A stretch of DNA of 64,000 nucleotides from Caulobacter rhizosphaerae (GTDB lineage Bacteria; Pseudomonadota; Alphaproteobacteria; Caulobacterales; Caulobacteraceae): assembly GCF_010977555.1 (NCBI RefSeq), contig NZ_CP048815.1:1604501-1668500 (forward strand). The letters run 5' to 3'. Made by a program: the position numbers and the translations under genes. Below are positions 8,573 to 16,543 of this stretch, piece after piece. Under the pieces are notes generated by a model, which did no database searches, was not told the origin of the DNA, and was given only the letters and a program-made list of their open reading frames with translations. Each line of letters starts with the position of its first letter. Within the stretch, counting starts at the first letter, position 1.

Positions 8573-10006
8573 CTAGTTCAGGTCGAACTCGAACCGGTCG
8601 TGCTCGGGATGCAGGCAGCTCTGGTCGATCGGGGCGGTCGGGTCGGCCAGGAAGCCGCGGATCATCTTGCGGGCGCAGGCGCTGCCGCGCGAGACGCCGT
8701 GGGTGGTGTTGGGGACGATGCTCAGCTGGCCCTTGGGGAAGCGGCCGACGGCGGCCTTGGCCACGGCGGGCGGGCAGCCGGGGTCGATCTCGGCGGCCAG
8801 GAACAGGGTGGGGATCGGGCTGGAGATCGGCTGGGCCTCGACGGGATCCGGCGCGCCGACCGGATAGGCCTGGCAGACCTGGAACAGGCGGTCGAACGAC
8901 TTCTCGGCCAGACGGCTGACCGGGTCGCGCTGGGCGCCCTTGCGGGTCGCCTCCCGGCTCTCGAACGGCAGCTCCTCCTTGCACAGGTGGGTGAAGAACT
9001 GGGCCTCGCGATAGCCCGCCCCGGCCCGGGTGTCGTCCAGGGCCGACAGGTCGCCGGCCGCGAACCTGGCCGCGGTGGCGGGCAGGGCGCGGGCGTCGGG
9101 GCCGCTGTAGGCGGCGTCCATCAGGAAACCACCCAGCAGGTCGGCGGTGTAGGTCTGGCCGTTCTGGACCACCGGCCCGGCCAGCAGCTTGGCCGCCACG
9201 CCATCCAGGTCGGCGCCGGGGTGCGGATATTTGGCGTTGCAGGCGGCGTCCTCGGCGCAGCGTTTGAAGATCACCTTCACCGCGTCCGAAATCATCTCCG
9301 GTCCGCCCTGCGCCCACTTGGCCTCCGGCGTCCAGGGCGAGTCCAGCACCACGGCGCGCACGCCGGTCGGGTCGTGCCTGACCACGTCCAGGGCGATGCG
9401 GGTGCCGTAGGAAACGCCGAACAGGTCGACCTGCTTGAGGCCCAGGGTCTTGCGCAGGTCCTGGATGTCCTTGACCACCTCCTCGGCGTTATAGCGCGAC
9501 AGGTCGACGCCGGAGGCCTTCAGGCGCCGGCCGCAGGCGATCAGCTGCTGGGCGGCCGCGTCGCTCAGCGGACCCGCGTCGTTCAGGGCCACGCCGCCGC
9601 AGTCGAGGGTCGGCGAGGCCACCCCGCCGCCGCGCTGGTCGAAATAGATCCAGTCCTGGTCGACGGCGATCAATTCGCGGCCGGGCACGCCGCGCAGGGA
9701 GCGGCCGAGAGTCTCGACCACCCCGCCGCCGGGGCCGCCGTGCAGGTAGATCACCGGGACCGCGCCGGGCCGGGGGGCGCTGGCCTTGACGATGGTCACC
9801 GGCAGGGCGACGCGGCGCGGGCTCGGCCCGCCCCGGGTCTCGTCGACGGTGAGCGTTCCGCACTGGATCTGGTTGGCCACGCCCGAATAGTCGCCCGCGC
9901 ACGGGCCGGGCGTGAACTTCGGCTCGGCGGCCTGGGCGGCGCCGACGGCCAGGGCGAGGGCGGCGAAGGCGCCGGAAACGGCGGCGCCCCAGATCATCTT
10001 ACGCAT
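8573..10006 (-). CDS. Exported alpha/beta-hydrolase (tripeptidyl aminopeptidase-like)
   Basis: 477 residues with a signal peptide (MRKMIWGAAVSGAFAALALA, cleavage near AQA-A). The alpha/beta-hydrolase core has the oxyanion HGGPGGG loop near residue 90, nucleophile S199 in GVSYGT, acid in LAAEIDPGCPP and histidine in NTTHGVS. This layout is that of the proline iminopeptidase/TAP-like S33 peptidase group, so a periplasmic exopeptidase is likely; an esterase is the alternative. The start at 10006 gives a proper signal peptide. Confidence 0.85.
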   Translation of the reverse strand: MRKMIWGAAVSGAFAALALAVGAAQAAEPKFTPGPCAGDYSGVANQIQCGTLTVDETRGGPSPRRVALPVTIVKASAPRPGAVPVIYLHGGPGGGVVETLGRSLRGVPGRELIAVDQDWIYFDQRGGGVASPTLDCGGVALNDAGPLSDAAAQQLIACGRRLKASGVDLSRYNAEEVVKDIQDLRKTLGLKQVDLFGVSYGTRIALDVVRHDPTGVRAVVLDSPWTPEAKWAQGGPEMISDAVKVIFKRCAEDAACNAKYPHPGADLDGVAAKLLAGPVVQNGQTYTADLLGGFLMDAAYSGPDARALPATAARFAAGDLSALDDTRAGAGYREAQFFTHLCKEELPFESREATRKGAQRDPVSRLAEKSFDRLFQVCQAYPVGAPDPVEAQPISSPIPTLFLAAEIDPGCPPAVAKAAVGRFPKGQLSIVPNTTHGVSRGSACARKMIRGFLADPTAPIDQSCLHPEHDRFEFDLN

Positions 10007-10089
10007 GTGAGTCCCATGGTGCTGAGGCTGGCAGTGAGCACGGCGGCGGGGAGGGGGCAAGGGCGGCCGAGGAGCGCGGCGCCGCCGCC

Positions 10090-10353
10090 TCAGTGGAAAG
10101 GATGGCGGGACACCCGGTCATAGGCCTGGCGCTTTACGGCGGCCCGGATGGCGCACCAAATCCCCGCCAGCAGACAAACGCCCCCGATGATCGCGCCGTT
10201 GACCCAGAACTGGATCGAAAAGCCGTGGCTTCCCCCGCGGGATGCGACCAGGAGGTGGACCAGGACGGGCGCGCCCATCACGCCGGCCGCGCCGCCCACG
10301 CCCTTGAGGAAGGCGACCCACGGGGCGTCCGGTTCCTTGAGTATCCGCCCCAA
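10090..10353 (-). CDS. Small hypothetical membrane protein
   Basis: 87 residues with two probable membrane segments (VMGAPVLVHLLVA and NGAIIGGVCLLAGIWCAI) and a basic C-terminus. The only upstream start before the first segment is TTG at 10353; the first ATG would remove 25 residues. Residue composition and G/C third positions support coding. I do not recognise the family. Confidence 0.55.
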   Translation of the reverse strand: MGRILKEPDAPWVAFLKGVGGAAGVMGAPVLVHLLVASRGGSHGFSIQFWVNGAIIGGVCLLAGIWCAIRAAVKRQAYDRVSRHPFH

Positions 10354-10525
10354 CGCCCTTGTCCCGTAGCGGCCTTCCAGAGCCCGACCTTAGGCGGCGG
10401 AGAGCGGCCAGGCAACGCCACGCGCCTCCGGAACGGCGCCGGCCTGAAAAAGACGCGGGACTATCAACAAGTTTACAAAACAAACAAGTTGATCCATGGT
10501 GCGGCCATCGCAACGAAGCCCGGCC

Positions 10526-11743
10526 ATGCACGCGCCTCTGAAGTCCCTTCAAACCGTCATCCCGGCGGACGTCTCGGCCCGCAACGCGCCGGTCGGCGCC
10601 GTGCGCGCCTTCCTGACCCTGCTGGTCGTCGCCCACCACGCGGTGCTGACCTACCACCCGTACGCGCCGGCCCCGAAGGCCTTCGCGGCCCCGCCGATCC
10701 TGTGGACCGCCTTTCCGGTGGTGGACCCGCAGCGGTTCGGAGGCTTCAGCCTGCTGACCCTGGTCAACGACCTGTTCTTCATGTCGCTGATGTTCCTGGT
10801 CTCGGGCCTGTTCGTCGCCGGCAGCCTCCGGGCCAAGGGCGCGGGCGGGTTCCTGCGGGGACGGGCGCTGCGGCTGGGCGCGCCGTTCGTGGTCGGGGCC
10901 GGGCTGCTGGCGCCCCTGGCCTATTATCCCGCCTGGCTGCAGTCGGGCGGCGCGCCGTCCCTGGCCGCCTATGCCAAGGCCTGGACCCACCTGCCGTTCT
11001 GGCCCAGCGGCCCGGCCTGGTTCCTGTGGGTGCTGTTGGCCTTCGCCGCGGTCGCCGCGGCGCTGGACCGCCTGTTTCCGGCCCTGGTCCCGGCGCTGGG
11101 CCGCTGGACCCAGGGCGCCGCCCGGCGGCCCGGCCGCGCTTTCCTGGTCCTGATCTCCGCCAGCGCCCTGGCCTATGTCCCGCTGAACATGGCGCTGCCG
11201 TTCGGCCACTGGACGATGGCGGGGCCGTTCCTGGTCCAGACCGGCCGCATCGGCCACTACCTGGTCTATTTCCTGGCCGGCCTGGCGTGCGGCGCGGCGG
11301 GCGTCGGCCAGGGCCTGACCGATCCGCAAGGGGCCCTGGCCCGCCGCTGGTGGGTTTGGCAGATCCTGCCGCTGCCGGCGGTGGCCGCGGCGGTCGCCAC
11401 GTTCATCATCGCCTTCTCGCCCAACCCGCCGCCCAAGCCGGTGCTGGACGTGGCCGGCGGCCTGGCCTTCGTCCTGGCCTGCGCCAGCCTGTCGTTCGCG
11501 GTGCTGGCGGTGTTCCTGCGCTTCGTCCGCAAGACCGGTCCGGTCGGCGCCAGCCTGCAGGCCAACGCCTACGGCGTTTACCTGACCCACTACGTCTTCA
11601 CCGCCTGGCTCTCGTGGCTGCTGCTGCCCCAGGTCTGGGGCGGGCTGGCCAAGGGGCTTACGGTGTTCGGCGGGGCGATGGCGCTCAGCTGGCTGACGAC
11701 CATGGCGCTGCGCCGCATGCCGCTGTTGGGACGAATCCTATGA
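10526..11743 (+). CDS. Acyltransferase_3 family membrane protein
   Basis: About 405 residues with roughly ten hydrophobic segments. The opening RNAPVGAVRAFLTLLVVAHHAVLTY carries the histidine typical of the acyltransferase_3/OafA-like family, which O-acylates sugars or lipids in the inner membrane. The ATG at 10526 is chosen; an in-frame ATG at 10496 would sit 3 bases after an AT-rich stretch (10463-10493) with two AACAAGTT direct repeats and ATCAAC/GTTGAT inverted ends that looks like a promoter or operator. Neither start has a strong ribosome site. The stop overlaps or precedes the next gene of a short unit. Confidence 0.8.
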   Translation: MHAPLKSLQTVIPADVSARNAPVGAVRAFLTLLVVAHHAVLTYHPYAPAPKAFAAPPILWTAFPVVDPQRFGGFSLLTLVNDLFFMSLMFLVSGLFVAGSLRAKGAGGFLRGRALRLGAPFVVGAGLLAPLAYYPAWLQSGGAPSLAAYAKAWTHLPFWPSGPAWFLWVLLAFAAVAAALDRLFPALVPALGRWTQGAARRPGRAFLVLISASALAYVPLNMALPFGHWTMAGPFLVQTGRIGHYLVYFLAGLACGAAGVGQGLTDPQGALARRWWVWQILPLPAVAAAVATFIIAFSPNPPPKPVLDVAGGLAFVLACASLSFAVLAVFLRFVRKTGPVGASLQANAYGVYLTHYVFTAWLSWLLLPQVWGGLAKGLTVFGGAMALSWLTTMALRRMPLLGRIL

Positions 11744-11778
11744 CCGGCCATGATGCCGCAACGAAGGGGGCCTTGCCC

Positions 11779-12411
11779 GTGAACCACGAGATCAAGTCGG
11801 TCCAGGACGACCTGGCGTTCCTGCGGACCATCGCCGAAGGCCGGTCGGGCGGCGGGATGGGCGTCGCGGGCGGCGCGCTCTACGGCTCGGCCGGGGTGCT
11901 CTACGGGATCCAGTGCCTGAGCTACTACCTCCAGGAGGCCGGGATCATCCGCCTGTCGCCGACCGCCAACATCGTCATGGCCTGGGCGCCGACCTTGATC
12001 TTCCTGGTGCTGATGACGATCGTGATCATCATCGACCGCAAGCGGCCGGCGGTCGGGGTGACCAGCCGAGCCGTCAATTCCGCCTTCGCGGGCGCGGGGA
12101 TCGCCAACCTGGCCCTGGTGCTGGTCTTCGCCAGCGCCGCCGAGCGCCACCACGACTTCCACTACTGGCTGTTCCACCCGGCCGTGGTCTTCGTGCTGCA
12201 GGGCGCGGTCTGGTACGTGATCTTCATGCTGCGCAGGCGCTGGTGGACGGCGCTGGTGGCCGCCGGCTGGCTGGTCTCGGGGGTGGCCCTGGGCATGCTG
12301 ATCGAACGCGCGGACCTCTATCTGCTGATCGCCGCCGCCAGCCTCTTCCTGCTGATGGCCGTCCCGGGCTTCGGGATGATGCGCCAGGCCCTGCGGGCCT
12401 CGGCGGCCTGA
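11779..12411 (+). CDS. Hypothetical multi-pass membrane protein
   Basis: 210 residues with about six membrane segments. The N-terminus VNHEIKSVQDDLAFLRTIAEG is soluble. I chose GTG 11779 because AAGGGGG lies 8 bases upstream; an ATG at 11740 overlapping the previous stop (ATGA) is the alternative and would add 13 residues. The gene is followed within 10 bp by a small winged-helix regulator, a recurrent pairing in which the regulator probably controls the membrane protein. Confidence 0.8.
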   Translation: MNHEIKSVQDDLAFLRTIAEGRSGGGMGVAGGALYGSAGVLYGIQCLSYYLQEAGIIRLSPTANIVMAWAPTLIFLVLMTIVIIIDRKRPAVGVTSRAVNSAFAGAGIANLALVLVFASAAERHHDFHYWLFHPAVVFVLQGAVWYVIFMLRRRWWTALVAAGWLVSGVALGMLIERADLYLLIAAASLFLLMAVPGFGMMRQALRASAA

Positions 12412-12418
12412 GGCGAGC

Positions 12419-12736
12419 GTGACCGGCAAGTTCGACATCAGCGGATTGGACGACGTCATCCACGGCCGCGTGCGGCTGGGGATCGTCGCCTACCTGGCCA
12501 GCGCCGAGGTCGCCGACTTCACCGAGCTGAAGGCCCTGCTGGAGGTCACCCAGGGCAACCTGTCGGTCCACCTGCGCAAGCTGGAGGACGCCGGCTACGT
12601 GGCCATCGACAAGAGCTTCGTGGGCCGCAAGCCCCTGACCCGCGTGCGCCTGACCGACCTGGGCCGCGCGGCGTTCGCCGCCTATCTGAAGGCCATGGGT
12701 CAGCTGGTCGAGCAGGCGCGGGGCGGCGGGGCCTAG
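12419..12736 (+). CDS. Winged-helix transcriptional regulator
   Basis: 105 residues, a single winged-helix domain (VTQGNLSVHLRKLEDAGYVA as recognition helix, then the wing KPLTRVRLTDLG), close to the PF13601 ArsR/MarR-like DNA-binding group. It starts at GTG after GAGGCGAG, 7 bp downstream of the membrane-protein stop, so the two are co-transcribed. It probably regulates its own unit. No ligand-binding residues can be recognised. Confidence 0.85.
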   Translation: MTGKFDISGLDDVIHGRVRLGIVAYLASAEVADFTELKALLEVTQGNLSVHLRKLEDAGYVAIDKSFVGRKPLTRVRLTDLGRAAFAAYLKAMGQLVEQARGGGA

Positions 12737-12767
12737 GGCCTTTGGGCATTGACGGTTCTGGGGCCGA

Positions 12768-12873
12768 ATTCCTCGTCCTTCGACAGGCTCAGGATGAGGA
12801 ATTCTACTGAACCGCCTCGCCAGCAGCCCTCATCTTGCCATTGGCCCTCATCCTGAGCCTGTCGAAGGACGAG
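12768..12873. repeat. Family B palindromic intergenic repeat, copy 2 (subtype II)
   Basis: Left end TTCCTCGTCCTTCGACAGGC with CTCAGGATGAGGAA; right end CCTCATCCTGAGCCTGTCGAAGGACGAGG is its inverted counterpart. It lies between convergent genes (winged-helix regulator and gluQ). It differs from subtype I in having GACAGGCT instead of GAGGC next to the CTTCGA core. Confidence 0.8.
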
Positions 12874-12912
12874 GGCGGCGCACCGGCGCTAAACGCTTAC
12901 TGTCCAGAGCGC

Positions 12913-13752
12913 CTAAAGCCCCATCTCCGCCCGCAACTGGGCCGGCGTCACGCCCGCCGCGCGCAGCTCGCGCAGCGTCTGGGCCCGGTCGCGCTTGGCG
13001 TAGCGCTTGCCGTCCGGACCGACCAGCAGGCGGTGGTGGCGGTAGGTCGGGGTCGGCAGGTCCAGCAGGGCCTGCAGCAGGCGCTGGATGTGGGCGGCCT
13101 CGAACAGGTCCTGGCCTCGGATCACGTGGGTGACCCCCTGCAGGGCGTCGTCCAGCACGACCGCCAGGTGATAGGCCACCCCCACGTCCTTGCGGGCCAG
13201 GACGATGTCGCCGGCGGTTTCGGGCCGGGCCCGGACCTGGCCGGTCTCGCCGTCTGGTCCGGCGCCCTCCTCGACGAAGCCCAGGCGGTCGAAGCCGCCC
13301 AGCGCGCGGCGGGCCGCGTCCAGCGACAGGCGCCAGGCGAAGGCCTCGCCCCGCGCCAGTCGCTCGGCCTCCTCGGCGGGCGCCAACGGACCGCCGGCGA
13401 AAGGCCGGGCCGGCTCGTGCGGCGCCCGGCCGATGTCCAGCTCCTTGCGGGTGCGGAAGCAGCGATAGACCAGGCCCCTGTCGCGCAAGGCGTCGATGGC
13501 CTGGTGATAGTCGGCCAGGTGCTCGGACTGGCGGCGGACGGGCTGTTCCCAGGCCAGGCCCAGCCAGGCCAGGTCCTCCAGGATCGCGGCCTCGAACTCC
13601 GGCCGGCTGCGGGTGGCGTCGATGTCCTCGATCCGCAGCACGAACCGGCCGCCGGCGGCCCGGGCGGCGTCGAAGGCGGTCAGGGCCGAGAAGGCGTGGC
13701 CGCGATGCAGATGGCCGGTCGGGGAGGGGGCGAAGCGGGTGGCGAAGCGCAA
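12913..13752 (-). CDS. gluQ: Glutamyl-Q tRNA(Asp) synthetase
   Basis: 279 residues: the catalytic half of a glutamyl-tRNA synthetase without an anticodon domain, which glutamylates queuosine in tRNA(Asp). Class I motifs: RFAPSPTGHLHRGH (HIGH-like) and KRYAKRD (KMSKS-like). The zinc-binding cysteines of the canonical family are missing; only one cysteine (YRCFRTRK) remains. The frame has a stop (that of tetR) just two codons upstream, so the only available start is TTG at 13752. It is 6 bp downstream of the tetR gene and co-transcribed. Confidence 0.92.
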   Translation of the reverse strand: MRFATRFAPSPTGHLHRGHAFSALTAFDAARAAGGRFVLRIEDIDATRSRPEFEAAILEDLAWLGLAWEQPVRRQSEHLADYHQAIDALRDRGLVYRCFRTRKELDIGRAPHEPARPFAGGPLAPAEEAERLARGEAFAWRLSLDAARRALGGFDRLGFVEEGAGPDGETGQVRARPETAGDIVLARKDVGVAYHLAVVLDDALQGVTHVIRGQDLFEAAHIQRLLQALLDLPTPTYRHHRLLVGPDGKRYAKRDRAQTLRELRAAGVTPAQLRAEMGL

Positions 13753-13758
13753 GCGGAC

Positions 13759-14391
13759 CTAGGCCTGGTCGAGCTTGGCGAACATGCCCAGATGTTCGAA
13801 CACCGCGCGCAGGAAGGCCTCCTCGCCGCCCAGGGCCTCCTTCAGGGCGTCGAACTGCTTGAAGCTGGCCATCTCGGCCAGGCCGTGGGCGGCGCACCAG
13901 GCGGCGATGGTCGCCAGCTCCAGGTCGATCGGCGAGACCGTCCCGCCGCTGCGCTCGCCGATGGTGTTGCGCACCTGGCAATAGGCGCCTTCTTCCTTCA
14001 TCTGCTCGGGCAAGGCGTCCTTGTCGCGCGAGCAGTCGTACATCACCCGATAGAGGGCGGGGTTCTCGCGGGCGAAGCGGACATAGGCCACGCCCAGGCC
14101 GGTCATCCGCTCCTTGCTGTCGACCGCCTTGCAGCGCGCCTCGGTCAGGGCCGTGTCCAGCGCCGCCCAGCCCTCGTGGGCGACGGCGTCCAGCAGTTCG
14201 CCCTTGTCCTTGAAGTGATGATAGGGCGCGGCCGGGCTGACGCCCGCCTCCCGCGCCACCGCCCGCAGCGACAGCGCCGCCGGGCCCTCGGTCTCGAGGA
14301 TGCGGCGCGCCGCCTCGACCAGGGCGCGGCTGAGGTCGCCGTGGTGGTAGGGGCGGGCTTCGGAGGCGGCGGTCTGTGTCATCTCGGACAC
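13759..14391 (-). CDS. TetR/AcrR family regulator
   Basis: 210 residues. The N-terminal HTH (LSLRAVAREAGVSPAAPYHHFKDKGELLDAV) is typical, and the C-terminal part resembles the WHG/TetR_C_33 ligand domain (YVRFARENPALYRVMYD). An ATG at 14391 or the nearby MTQTAA can serve as start. It is divergent from a 36-residue membrane protein across a perfect 29-bp palindrome, strongly suggesting autoregulation plus control of that gene. The ligand is unknown. Confidence 0.92.
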   Translation of the reverse strand: MSEMTQTAASEARPYHHGDLSRALVEAARRILETEGPAALSLRAVAREAGVSPAAPYHHFKDKGELLDAVAHEGWAALDTALTEARCKAVDSKERMTGLGVAYVRFARENPALYRVMYDCSRDKDALPEQMKEEGAYCQVRNTIGERSGGTVSPIDLELATIAAWCAAHGLAEMASFKQFDALKEALGGEEAFLRAVFEHLGMFAKLDQA

Positions 14392-14421
14392 TGTAACCGT
14401 TCCCGTTCAAAAATCCATCCT

Positions 14422-14450
14422 AACGGCGTCAAGATTATCTTGACGCCGTT
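14422..14450. promoter_or_regulatory. Perfect 29-bp palindromic operator with two outward -35 elements
   Basis: Arms AACGGCGTCAAGAT (14422-14435) and ATCTTGACGCCGTT (14437-14450) around a single T. Each arm contains TTGACG pointing outward (14440-14445 on +, 14426-14431 on -), which matches the alphaproteobacterial housekeeping -35 box. TetR binding here would block both divergent promoters at once. It is the strongest palindrome I found in the left third. Confidence 0.85.
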
Positions 14451-14548
14451 CAGATTGGTGTTATCTAAGCATCGTCCAGATCGAAACGGATCGGACCGGG
14501 GCGGCCTTCCCAATCGCCGCGCCCGCAACAAACTCAAGGATGTGTGTG

Positions 14549-14659
14549 ATGACCAATACCTTCTTCGCCTTCGAAACCGTTCTCGACCGCATGGCCGTGG
14601 GCTTCTTCCTGGCCGCCGCCGTCGGCGTCGCGGGCGCCCTGATCGGCATGGGCTTCTAG
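14549..14659 (+). CDS. 36-residue membrane microprotein
   Basis: The protein begins MTNTFFAFETVLDRMAVGFF and continues as a glycine/alanine-rich hydrophobic helix ending in GALIGMGF. AAGGA lies 8 bases before the ATG. It has a single membrane span with an amphipathic N-terminus and no recognisable family. The position directly downstream of the palindromic TetR operator argues that it is expressed and regulated. Confidence 0.7.
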   Translation: MTNTFFAFETVLDRMAVGFFLAAAVGVAGALIGMGF

Positions 14660-14750
14660 GCCTCGGCAGCTTTCGTGGCCGACGGGACTTGCGGATCCCC
14701 CCGCTGTCCCGCGGACATGATCGCCGCCAACGCCTTTGCCGAAGTGTTCG

Positions 14751-14782
14751 AAGCCGCCCGCGCTTTTTCGCCGGCGGCTTTT
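14751..14782 (+). terminator. Possible weak intrinsic terminator after the microprotein
   Basis: AAGCCGCC (14751-14758) pairs with GGCGGCTT (14773-14780), with a 14-base loop containing TTTTT and only two further T after the stem. About 90 bp downstream of the microprotein stop. Confidence 0.4.
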
Positions 14783-14925
14783 GCATGTCTTGATCCCGGT
14801 CTTGATCCAGGGGGGCCGCGAGCCTAGGTCGGATGCTCCCGAGGCGGAACATCCCGCGCCGGGCCGGATTTTCCAGACATGACCTTTTCGCCCTCCATCG
14901 TCGAGATGCGCGCCGAGACGTACGC

Positions 14926-15405
14926 ATGAGCGTGGCCTTCACCAAGGAAGGCGACAGCGAGGCCTTTGCCGCCGACCTGCTGGACCGCCCGATCTCGCCG
15001 CATCCGAACCTGGTGACGCCGGAGGGGCTGGCCCAGATCGAGGCGGCCCTGGCCCAGGCCCGCGCCGCCTACAGCGCCGCCCAGGCCGGCGGCGACGTCG
15101 CCCAGGACCGCACGGCCATGGCCCGCGCCACCCGCGACCTGCGCTACTGGTCCGCCCGCCGGGCCAGCGCCCAGCTGCGCGAGCGCGATCCGGTCGTCGA
15201 GGGCCTGCAGTTCGGCGGGACCGTCACCTTCGACCGCGAGGACGGCCGCCGCCAGACCTTCCGCATCGTCGGCGAGGACGAGGCCGACCCGGCCCAGGGC
15301 TCGGTGTCCTATGTCTCGCCCGTGGCGCGGGCCCTGCTGGGCAAGGGCGTGGGCGACACGGCCGTCGTGGCCGGCGGCGAGGTCGAGGTCGTCGCGATCG
15401 GCTGA
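14926..15405 (+). CDS. GreA/GreB C-terminal-domain protein (Rnk-like)
   Basis: 159 residues. The C-terminal half (FGGTVTFDREDGRRQTFRIV through SYVSPVARALLGKGVGD) is the FKBP-like GreA/GreB domain that binds RNA polymerase. The N-terminal half is a helical segment rich in A, Q and R, which could be a coiled coil like that of Gre factors. The family includes transcript-cleavage factors and nucleoside diphosphate kinase regulators; which one applies is not decidable here. The start at 14926 fits the protein start MSVAFTKEGDSEAFA. Confidence 0.85.
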   Translation: MSVAFTKEGDSEAFAADLLDRPISPHPNLVTPEGLAQIEAALAQARAAYSAAQAGGDVAQDRTAMARATRDLRYWSARRASAQLRERDPVVEGLQFGGTVTFDREDGRRQTFRIVGEDEADPAQGSVSYVSPVARALLGKGVGDTAVVAGGEVEVVAIG

Positions 15406-15408
15406 GCC

Positions 15409-16269
15409 TCAGGGCGTCGGCGCGGGGACCTCGAAGATGTCCATCCGCCCCGGACCCAGGGCCGGGCAATAGGCCGAATAGTACAGCGCCTCCGGTCGTT
15501 TCGGATCAATAGCGGGGCCGTTGTTGATCGCCTCCGAACAGTTGACCGGCGCCGCCAGCACGTGGCGCGGGCCAAAGCGCCCGTCGTCGCTGCGCCGGGC
15601 GCTGTGCAGGGCCACCTGGGTCTCGGCCTTCAGGTCGCCCGAGGCGAACACCAGGGTGCGGCCGTCGGCCAGGAGAGTGGCGTCGAAGTCGTCCAGCGGT
15701 CCGTTGACGCCCGGGCCCAGGCCGCGCACCGGGGCGTCGCCCGCCAGGTCGCCCTCGAACAGGTCCTGCCGGCCCAGGCCGCCATGGCCGTCGGACGAGA
15801 AGATCAGCTTGCCGTCGACGGTCGGGGCGGGCGCCCACTCGTCGCCGGGGGTGTTGAAGCGCGGGCCCAGATTGCGCGGGACGCCGAACGCCCCGGTCGC
15901 CGGATCGCGATCCACCGCGTAGAGGTCGTCGCCGCCCTGGCCGCCCGGGCGGTTTGAGAAGAAGTACACCGTGCGGCCGTCCGGCGAGAACGCCGGGTCG
16001 AAGTCGTTGTCGGGACCGTCGAACGACACCGCCGCCGGCTTGGACCAGCCTGCGTCGGCGCGGCAGGTCTGCAGGATGCGCCAGGCGGTCTTCGGCGCGC
16101 CGATCGAGCCCCACAGCACGCAGCGGCCGTCGGGGCTGAAAGCGGGACGGACCTCGGTGTCGGGCGAGTCGATCACGCCCGGCAGCAGCGGCGCGGGCGA
16201 TCCGGCTCCTGGCGAGCCCGCCGCCAGGGCCTGGGCCAGGGCGATCGCGACGAGGGCGGGGGACGGCAT
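15409..16269 (-). CDS. Exported PD40/WD40-like beta-propeller protein
   Basis: 286 residues. A hydrophobic N-terminus (PALVAIALAQALAAG) acts as signal sequence. TolB-like PD40 repeats follow: AFSPDGRCVLWGS, AFSPDGRTVYFFSNRPGG, APTVDGKLIFSSDGHGG and ATLLADGRTLVFASG, plus a final NNGPAIDPKRPEALYYS. It is a probable periplasmic beta-propeller with a binding role. The start at 16269 has GGGAG 9 bases upstream. It converges with the Gre-like gene. Confidence 0.85.
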   Translation of the reverse strand: MPSPALVAIALAQALAAGSPGAGSPAPLLPGVIDSPDTEVRPAFSPDGRCVLWGSIGAPKTAWRILQTCRADAGWSKPAAVSFDGPDNDFDPAFSPDGRTVYFFSNRPGGQGGDDLYAVDRDPATGAFGVPRNLGPRFNTPGDEWAPAPTVDGKLIFSSDGHGGLGRQDLFEGDLAGDAPVRGLGPGVNGPLDDFDATLLADGRTLVFASGDLKAETQVALHSARRSDDGRFGPRHVLAAPVNCSEAINNGPAIDPKRPEALYYSAYCPALGPGRMDIFEVPAPTP

Positions 16270-16455
16270 GGCGAAAGGCTCCCGAATGTCGGTCGCCAAC
16301 CATAGCCGCGATCCACCGCGCGCCAAATGCAACGGATGTCTTGGTTCTGTCGCCGAGTTGGCTCATCCTTTCCCTGCGTTCGGGAATGAATGGCGATTCC
16401 TGAGAATGCGTAGGAAGGAGGCCCGTCTTCAGTCCGATCGCGTACCCGCTTCATA

Positions 16456-16529
16456 GGAGCCCATCCGGCTCCCAAGTTCGCTGGAGCCCTCCGGGCTCCT
16501 CCCAAATTGACTGGAGCCCTCCGGGCTCC
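16456..16529 (+). repeat. Three tandem 17-bp hairpin repeats in a gene leader
   Basis: GGAGCCCTCCGGGCTCC occurs perfectly at 16483-16499 and 16513-16529 (7-bp arms, 3-base loop), and a variant GGAGCCCATCCGGCTCC lies at 16456-16472. The start-to-start distances are 27 and 30 bp. The last copy runs into the GGGGGGAGG ribosome site of the HNH gene, so the hairpins could affect its translation. Confidence 0.75.
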
Positions 16530-16543
16530 GGGGGGAGGCCCTG

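Noticed and set aside
10093..12411. Using the whole 772-residue plus-strand open frame as one protein
   Set aside because: Only the last part (from about 11740) is a membrane protein with sensible composition; the first 550 residues are the wrong frame of the acyltransferase gene.
12835..14793. A 652-residue plus-strand frame
   Set aside because: Antisense to gluQ and tetR, with no domain and shadow-type composition.
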